Positions 1 to 4,436 of a DNA stretch of 5,751 bases are shown piece after piece (the stretch's first letter is position 1; each line of letters starts with the position of its first letter). The DNA is from CAYSPO01 sp964432945 (GTDB taxonomy: Bacteria > Bacillota > Clostridia > Tissierellales > Peptoniphilaceae), in assembly GCA_964432945.1 (NCBI GenBank), contig CAYSPO010000059.1:1-5751 (forward strand), written 5' to 3'. The notes beneath the pieces are model-generated. The model had not been told where the DNA came from and did no database searches. It saw only the letters and a program-made list of their open reading frames with translations. Made by a program: the position numbers and the translations under genes.

Positions 1-28
1 GAATTTGGAGGAAGAGTATGGACTATAA
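1..28 (+). CDS. Possible 3' tail of an upstream gene (purF expected)
   Basis: The second reading frame from the window edge is open to a TAA at 26-28 and would read NLEEEYGL-stop, a plausible hydrophilic C-terminus. It would overlap the purM start by 11 bp, much as purM overlaps purN by 10 bp. In many Bacillota purine operons purF lies directly upstream of purM, so a purF tail is the natural guess. Only eight codons are visible and the other two frames are also open here, so neither identity nor frame can be confirmed. Confidence 0.22.
7..16 (+). promoter_or_regulatory. Ribosome binding site of purM
   Basis: GGAGGAAGAG lies just ahead of the purM ATG. The GGAGG core at 7-11 leaves a 6-nt spacer to the start at 18, which fixes that start codon. 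Confidence 0.8.
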
Positions 29-1043
29 GGCAGCTGGAGTAGACAGAGAAAAAGGATACGAAGAAGTAAAGAAAATTAAGGAAATTGTAAAAAGAACTAA
101 TACAGCAAATGTTTTATCATCTATTGGAGGTTTTTCAGGTCTTTATAAATTAGATAATGAAAAATATAAAAATCCTGTTCTTGTTTCAGGAACTGATGGT
201 GTTGGAACTAAGCTAAAAGTTGCTTTTATGACAGATAAACATAATACAATTGGTCAAGACTGTGTGGCTATGTGTGTTAATGATATTATTTGCCAAGGTG
301 CTGAGCCTTTATTCTTCTTAGATTATATTGGAACAGGGATACTAGAACCAAATAAAATGGCTTCTATCGTTGAAGGTGTTGCTGAAGGATGTAGGCTTTC
401 TGAAATGGCATTAATTGGTGGAGAAACTGCAGAAATGCCAGGTTTTTATGATGACGGCGAATATGATTTAGCTGGATTTGCTGTAGGTGTAGTAGACGAA
501 GAAAATATTATTGATGGATCTAAAATCCAAGAAGGAGATGTTATTTTAGGTCTTCCTTCTTCTGGAACACATTCAAATGGTTTTTCTTTAATTAGAAAAC
601 TATTATTTGATGTAAAAGATTTAGATATAAATGAGTATTATGATGAGTTCGGGAAAACTTTAGGAGAGGAATTATTAACTCCTACAAAAATATATCACCA
701 TGCTGTAAAAGCTATAAATGAAGCTACTGATGCTCATGGATATATTCATATTACAGGTGGGGGACTTTATGAAAATGTTCCTAGAATAGTACCTGAAGGA
801 CTATGTGCAAATTTAGATATTAGAGAAGTTAAAACACCTGCAGTATTTGAATTAATTCAAGAACTTGGCGGAATTGCAACTAAAGAAATGTACTCAACAT
901 TCAATATGGGAATTGGAATGATCGCTATTATCAATAAAGATGACTTAGATGAAGTTAAGGGAAAATTAACTGAAGCTGGAGAAGAATTCTATAATCTTGG
1001 CGAAATAGTAGAAGGCGACGAAAGAATAGAAGTATGCCTATAA
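18..1043 (+). CDS. purM: Phosphoribosylformylglycinamidine cyclo-ligase (AIR synthetase)
   Basis: PurM is a cytosolic enzyme that uses ATP to close FGAM into 5-aminoimidazole ribonucleotide (AIR), the fifth step of IMP synthesis. The 341-residue product is full length for the family (E. coli about 345). Family signatures run in order: AGVD at 6-9, the ATP-binding GTDGVGTKLK at 58-67, DCVAMCVNDI at 81-90, GAEPLFFLDY at 94-103, IGGETAEMPGFY at 133-144, the SSGTHSNGFSLIRK stretch at 181-194, LTPTKIYH at 220-227, and HITGGGLYENVPR at 244-256. This is the N-terminal plus C-terminal domain pattern of the PurM/PurL/SelD ATPase superfamily. The ATG at 18 is preceded by a good SD and gives a normal N-terminus. 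Its last 10 bases overlap the start of purN, so the two are almost certainly co-transcribed and probably translationally coupled. No defect or unusual motif residue was seen. Confidence 0.97.
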   Translation: MDYKAAGVDREKGYEEVKKIKEIVKRTNTANVLSSIGGFSGLYKLDNEKYKNPVLVSGTDGVGTKLKVAFMTDKHNTIGQDCVAMCVNDIICQGAEPLFFLDYIGTGILEPNKMASIVEGVAEGCRLSEMALIGGETAEMPGFYDDGEYDLAGFAVGVVDEENIIDGSKIQEGDVILGLPSSGTHSNGFSLIRKLLFDVKDLDINEYYDEFGKTLGEELLTPTKIYHHAVKAINEATDAHGYIHITGGGLYENVPRIVPEGLCANLDIREVKTPAVFELIQELGGIATKEMYSTFNMGIGMIAIINKDDLDEVKGKLTEAGEEFYNLGEIVEGDERIEVCL

Positions 1044-1612
1044 AAATAGGTGTATTAATTTCTGGTGGCGGAACTAATCTTCAAAGTATAATTGACTCAA
1101 TAGAAACTGGGCAATTAGATGGAGAAATATCTTTAGTCGTTTCTAATAAATCAAATGCATATGGTCTACAAAGAGCTAAAAAACATGGTTTACTATACAA
1201 AGTAATAGATTTTAAAGAAGATAATGCATTTGAATTATTAACGGAAGATTTAAAAGATTTAGATTTAATTGTTCTAGCTGGATTTTTAGTTATATTACCT
1301 AAAGAATTTTTAGAAAAATTTGCAGGTAAAATAATAAACTTACACCCATCTCTTCTTCCTAAACATGGAGGAGATGGGATGTATGGATTAAATGTCCATA
1401 AAAGCGTCATAAACTCAGGAGATAAATTATCTGGAGCAACTATACATTATGTAGACGAGGGTACAGATACTGGAAAAGTTATAGTTCAAGAAATGGTAAA
1501 TGTTTATAATAGCGATAAGCCAGAAAATCTAGCAAAAAGATTAAGTTATGTTGAGCATGAATTAATAGTTGAAGGTATTAAGAGGTGGAAAAATGAAAAC
1601 GGCTTTAATTAG
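1034..1612 (+). CDS. purN: Phosphoribosylglycinamide formyltransferase (GAR transformylase)
   Basis: PurN transfers the formyl group of 10-formyl-THF to GAR, giving FGAR, the third step of IMP synthesis. The 192-residue product has the whole formyl-transferase fold: the phosphate-binding SGGGTNLQ at 10-17, the hydrophobic LIVLAGFLVILP strand and loop at 78-89, and the active-site segment INLHPSLLP at 101-109. The catalytic triad known from E. coli (Asn106, His108, Asp144) maps to Asn102, His104 and Asp145, the last within DEGTDTG. The loop after HPSLLP reads KHGGDGMYGLNVH, resembling the clostridial form rather than the enterobacterial one. The ATG at 1034 is needed to keep the KIGVLISGG strand. 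It lies inside the purM 3' end (10-bp overlap) with no SD at usable distance, so reinitiation after purM is likely. The gene overlaps purH by 20 bp. A strong hairpin at 1345-1378 lies over the active-site codons. Confidence 0.96.
   Translation: MPIKIGVLISGGGTNLQSIIDSIETGQLDGEISLVVSNKSNAYGLQRAKKHGLLYKVIDFKEDNAFELLTEDLKDLDLIVLAGFLVILPKEFLEKFAGKIINLHPSLLPKHGGDGMYGLNVHKSVINSGDKLSGATIHYVDEGTDTGKVIVQEMVNVYNSDKPENLAKRLSYVEHELIVEGIKRWKNENGFN
1345..1378 (+). other. Strong hairpin inside purN covering an internal SD
   Basis: Bases 1345-1356 (CCCATCTCTTCT) pair with 1367-1378 (GGAGGAGATGGG). This makes a 12-bp RNA stem with two G-U pairs and a 10-nt loop; the outer eight pairs are all Watson-Crick. The 3' arm contains GGAGG at 1367-1371, correctly spaced from the in-frame ATG at 1379 (PurN Met116). 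There is no T-tract after it, so it is not an intrinsic terminator. The pairing is seen directly; any function is inferred. Confidence 0.5.
1583..1588 (+). promoter_or_regulatory. Ribosome binding site of purH, within purN
   Basis: AGGTGG lies 4 nt before the ATG at 1593, inside the last codons of purN. It decides the purH start: the in-frame TTG at 1569 would add eight residues that are not family-like and has no SD of its own. Confidence 0.7.
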
Positions 1613-3089
1613 TGTTTATTATAAAGATAAAGTTGCTGATTTTGCAAAAGATTTAGTAAATCAAGGTTGGAGAATATTATCAACTGGAGGAACTAAAGCA
1701 CATTTGATTGAAAATGGAATTGAAGTAACTGATGTAAGTGAAATTACGAATTTTCCAGAAATTTTAGATGGTAGGGTAAAGACTCTAAGCCCTTATATTT
1801 TTGGCGGCATTCTTTATAGAAGAGATTCTAAAAATCATGTTGATACAATAAAAGAACATGAAATAGAATCAATTGATATGGTTGTAAATATGCTATATCC
1901 ATTTGAGGAAACAGTTTCTAATCCTGATTCTACTGAAAGTGAAATCATAGAAAAAATTGATATTGGTGGGCCTAGTATGATTAGGGCAGCAGCTAAAAAT
2001 TATAAAGATGTTTATATAGTTACTAGCCCAAATCAATATGAAAGAGTTATAGAAGCTATAAAAAATAATGAAGGTGAAGAATTTAAAAAAGAGTTGGCTA
2101 AAGAAGCATTTATAACAACTGCAGCTTATGATATGGCAATTTCAAAATATTTCCAAGCTGATGAAGTTTCTGATTTATTCTTCCACTTTGAAAAAGATCA
2201 AGATTTAAGATATGGTGAAAATTCGCATCAAAAAGCTAGCTATTATAAAGATGCTAAATCTGAATCTCTTGGAGGATTAAAATTATATCAAGGAAAGGCT
2301 CTTTCTTTTAATAATATACAAGATATTACTTGTGCTTTAGAATTCATTGATTTCTTTGATGAACCAACAGCTATAGGTATTAAACATAATAATCCATCTG
2401 GAATTGCATCTTCTGATAAGATTTTTGATGCTTACAAGAGATGTATAGATGCTGATAGTGAATCTATCTTTGGTGGAATTGTAATTGTAAATGAAGAAAT
2501 TGGAGCAGATTTAGCTAAAGAAATGACTTCATTCTTTTTAGAAATCGTAATAGGACCTAGTTTTACAAAAGAAGCTCTTGAAATATTTAAAGTTAAACCA
2601 AATCTTAGAGTAGTTGAATATAAAAAACTTAACAACAAAAAATACCAGTTCAAAGAAGCATTTGGTGGCCTATTAGTTCAAGACAGAGATTTAGATCTTT
2701 ATGAGGAATTAAAAGTTGTAAGTAAAAAAGAGCCAAGCCAAGAGGAATTAGATGAATTGTTATTTGCTTATAAGTGTGTTAAATGCTTAAAGTCAAACGC
2801 AATAGCAATAACTAAAGATAAACAAACTCTAGGATTAGGTATAGGAGATGTAAATAGATTTTTTGCAGTGTCTCATGCACTTGATATGGCTGGAGAACAA
2901 GCAAAGGGTGCCGTAGCAGCGTCTGATGGATTTTTCCCATTTGATGATGGAGTAAAGGCTTTTCATGAAGCTGGTGTAAAAGCTGTTATTCAACCAGGGG
3001 GATCTGTAAAAGACGAGGATAGTATAAAATTTGTTGATGAGAACGATATGTCTATGGTCTTCACAGGAATGAGACATTTTAGACATTAG
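1593..3089 (+). CDS. purH: Bifunctional AICAR formyltransferase / IMP cyclohydrolase
   Basis: PurH performs the last two steps of IMP synthesis: it formylates AICAR with 10-formyl-THF and cyclises FAICAR to IMP. Starting at the ATG at 1593, the product has 498 residues, slightly short of the usual 510-530. The N-terminal MGS-like cyclohydrolase domain (about 1-190) shows STGGT at 30-34, DGRVKTL at 59-65, LYPFEETV at 101-108 and DIGGPSMIRAAAKN at 123-136. The formyltransferase domain shows RYGENSHQ at 206-213, QGKALSFNN at 233-241, the catalytic Lys264-His265 in KHNNPSG, SIFGGIV at 291-297, SNAIAI at 401-406, FFPF at 447-450, IQPGGS at 466-471 and the C-terminal RHFRH. Several usually invariant positions differ (Tyr9, Ser66, Met100, Ser211, Asp419), though the main catalytic residues remain, so I expect an active but divergent enzyme. 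It overlaps purN by 20 bp, and its stop codon lies within the purD SD region. Confidence 0.95.
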   Translation: MKTALISVYYKDKVADFAKDLVNQGWRILSTGGTKAHLIENGIEVTDVSEITNFPEILDGRVKTLSPYIFGGILYRRDSKNHVDTIKEHEIESIDMVVNMLYPFEETVSNPDSTESEIIEKIDIGGPSMIRAAAKNYKDVYIVTSPNQYERVIEAIKNNEGEEFKKELAKEAFITTAAYDMAISKYFQADEVSDLFFHFEKDQDLRYGENSHQKASYYKDAKSESLGGLKLYQGKALSFNNIQDITCALEFIDFFDEPTAIGIKHNNPSGIASSDKIFDAYKRCIDADSESIFGGIVIVNEEIGADLAKEMTSFFLEIVIGPSFTKEALEIFKVKPNLRVVEYKKLNNKKYQFKEAFGGLLVQDRDLDLYEELKVVSKKEPSQEELDELLFAYKCVKCLKSNAIAITKDKQTLGLGIGDVNRFFAVSHALDMAGEQAKGAVAASDGFFPFDDGVKAFHEAGVKAVIQPGGSVKDEDSIKFVDENDMSMVFTGMRHFRH

Positions 3090-3093
3090 GAGG
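3088..3093 (+). promoter_or_regulatory. Ribosome binding site of purD, overlapping the purH stop
   Basis: A perfect AGGAGG shares its first two bases with the purH TAG stop (3087-3089). It sits 6 nt before the TTG at 3100, which supports this non-ATG start and suggests coupling of purD to purH translation. Confidence 0.85.
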
Positions 3094-3099
3094 TAAGTT

Positions 3100-4359
3100 T
3101 TGAAGGTACTAGTTATAGGTTCAGGTGGCAGGGAAAATGCCATCTGTAAAAAAATGCAAGAATCAGATAGAGTAGATAAAGTCTATATAATACCAGGTAA
3201 TGGTGGATCTGATAGGTATGCTCATAGAATAGATATCAAAGTAGATGATGTAGAAGCGATTAAAGAATTTGCTTTAGAAAAAGATATAGACCTTACAGTT
3301 GTAGGACCAGAAGATCCTTTAGTAGCAGGAATTACAGATGTTTTCAAAGAAGCTGGTCTTGCTATTTTTGGGCCTAATAAATTTTCTTCACAGCTAGAAG
3401 GAAGTAAAACTTTTGCTAAGGAGTTTATGGAAAAATATGATATTCCAACTGGAAAATATATGCACTTTGATGATTATCATGAAGCAGTAGATGCAATAAA
3501 AGATTGGGATTTTCCAATAGTAATTAAAGCTGATGGTTTGTGTGCTGGTAAAGGTGTAGAAATTTGTGAAACTCCTGTAGAAGCTGTTTATATAATAAAG
3601 GATATTCTTCTCGAAAAGAAATTCGGTGAAGAAGGTAATTCTATGATAGTTGAAGAATATTTAGAAGGTTTTGAGTCTTCTGTATTTTGTATTGCTTCAA
3701 AAGGGAAATTAACTTACTTTGGGACTGCAAAAGACCATAAGCGAATTTTTGATGGAGATGAAGGTAGAAATACTGGAGGAATGGGCTGTTATTCTCCTAA
3801 CTTACTCGTGAATGACGAAAGTTTTGATATTATAAAAAATGAAATAATTCCAAAAATTGAGGATGGGTTATTAAAAGACGGACATGATTTTGATGGTGTA
3901 TTATTCATAGGATTTATGATAACTAAAGAAGGGCCTAAGGTATTAGAGTTTAATGTTAGATTTGGAGATCCAGAAACTCAAGTACTATTACCAAGATTAA
4001 AAACTGACCTATATACTGTGCTTGAAAAAGCTGTTGATGGAAGTTTAACTGAAGAAAATCTTGAATTTTCTGATGATATAGCTATGACTGTAATAATGTC
4101 TTCAGGAGGGTATCCAGAAGGCTATAAAACAGAATACGAAATAACAGGCCTTGATGAATTTAATGAAGATCCTGATTTATACGTGATTCATAATGGAACC
4201 TCAAAAAAAGATGATTTAATTTATACATCTGGGGGTAGAGTATTATCAGTAACATGTATTGGAAAAGATTTAAAAGAGTGTAGAGAAAAAATATACGGCT
4301 CAATTGAAAAAATAGATTTTACTAATAAATTTTATAGAAAAGATATTGGAGCAATCTAA
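3100..4359 (+). CDS. purD: Phosphoribosylamine-glycine ligase (GAR synthetase)
   Basis: PurD joins phosphoribosylamine to glycine with ATP, giving GAR, the second step of IMP synthesis. The 419-residue product is near the usual length (E. coli about 429) and has an ATP-grasp fold. Visible motifs in order: N-domain MKVLVIGSGGREN at 1-13, VGPEDPL at 68-74, the ATP-grasp segment KADGLCAGKGV at 143-153, EEYLEGFESSV at 185-195, KDHKR at 211-215, NTGGMGCYSP at 224-233, the metal-binding LEFNVRFGDPETQ at 282-294, and the C-terminal SGGRVLSVT (377-385) and FYRKDIG (411-417). The start is TTG, chosen because a perfect AGGAGG precedes it and the protein then begins exactly at the family's first strand. 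Oddities are Asn13 where GGREHA normally has His, Cys148 for Ala, and Lys211 for Gln in the QDHKR motif. It follows purH by 10 bp and is the last pur gene here. Confidence 0.96.
   Translation: MKVLVIGSGGRENAICKKMQESDRVDKVYIIPGNGGSDRYAHRIDIKVDDVEAIKEFALEKDIDLTVVGPEDPLVAGITDVFKEAGLAIFGPNKFSSQLEGSKTFAKEFMEKYDIPTGKYMHFDDYHEAVDAIKDWDFPIVIKADGLCAGKGVEICETPVEAVYIIKDILLEKKFGEEGNSMIVEEYLEGFESSVFCIASKGKLTYFGTAKDHKRIFDGDEGRNTGGMGCYSPNLLVNDESFDIIKNEIIPKIEDGLLKDGHDFDGVLFIGFMITKEGPKVLEFNVRFGDPETQVLLPRLKTDLYTVLEKAVDGSLTEENLEFSDDIAMTVIMSSGGYPEGYKTEYEITGLDEFNEDPDLYVIHNGTSKKDDLIYTSGGRVLSVTCIGKDLKECREKIYGSIEKIDFTNKFYRKDIGAI
3122..3146 (+). other. Hairpin in the first codons of purD
   Basis: CAGGTGGCA (3122-3130) pairs with TGCCATCTG (3138-3146) as a 9-bp stem with one G-U pair and a 7-nt loop, GGGAAAA. 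It begins 23 bases into purD and covers codons 8-16, which encode the GSGGREN motif. It is followed by an A-run, not a T-run, so it is not a terminator. A role in tuning purD translation or mRNA stability is only an inference. Confidence 0.4.
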
Positions 4360-4360
4360 C

Positions 4361-4408
4361 TTGAAAATCTAATCTGTTTAATGTTATTATATATTAAAGT
4401 GGTAAAAT
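4361..4408 (+). promoter_or_regulatory. Putative sigma-A promoter(s) for fhs
   Basis: In the 77-bp purD-fhs spacer, TTGAAA (4361-4366, 5 of 6 matches to the -35 consensus) is followed after 18 bp by TATTAT (4385-4390, 5 of 6 to -10). The -10 is preceded by TG at the extended position (TGTTATTAT at 4382-4390). A second extended -10, TGGTAAAAT at 4400-4408, has no good -35. The short inverted repeat TTTAAT (4377-4382) / ATTAAA (4393-4398) frames the first -10. AT-rich spacers give chance matches, but two extended -10 elements are more than I would expect. No CGAA-type PurR box is seen; the spacer contains no CG dinucleotide. Confidence 0.45.
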
Positions 4409-4425
4409 ATAAAATTACAATTCAT

Positions 4426-4432
4426 AAGGAGG
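4426..4432 (+). promoter_or_regulatory. Strong ribosome binding site of fhs
   Basis: AAGGAGG, a near-perfect anti-16S match, ends 4 nt before the ATG at 4437. It fits the idea that fhs is well translated. Confidence 0.85.
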
Positions 4433-4436
4433 ATTT

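Noticed and set aside
1081..1410. 109-codon open frame on the minus strand opposite purN
   Set aside because: It lies wholly within purN, has no SD context and no recognisable motif, and is explained as a shadow of the coding strand.
1569..1592. TTG at 1569 as an upstream start for purH
   Set aside because: It adds MKVLRGGK, has no SD, and would place the real SD AGGTGG inside the coding region; the ATG at 1593 gives the normal PurH N-terminus.
2432..2653. 73-codon minus-strand open frame within purH
   Set aside because: It is fully inside conserved formyltransferase-domain codons and has no family resemblance; a shadow frame.
2835..3143. 102-codon minus-strand open frame across the purH-purD junction
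   Set aside because: It is opposite two strongly supported genes, and its low-complexity, Ser/His/Tyr-rich translation has no recognisable domain.
4340..4400. Intrinsic terminator after purD
   Set aside because: Only short AT-rich or imperfect stems are present (ATTG/CAAT near 4344-4354 and TTTAAT/ATTAAA at 4377-4398), and neither is followed by a T-run.
4360..4436. Purine riboswitch or PurR operator in the purD-fhs spacer
   Set aside because: The spacer is too short and AT-rich for a purine aptamer, and no CGAA-type PurBox is present.
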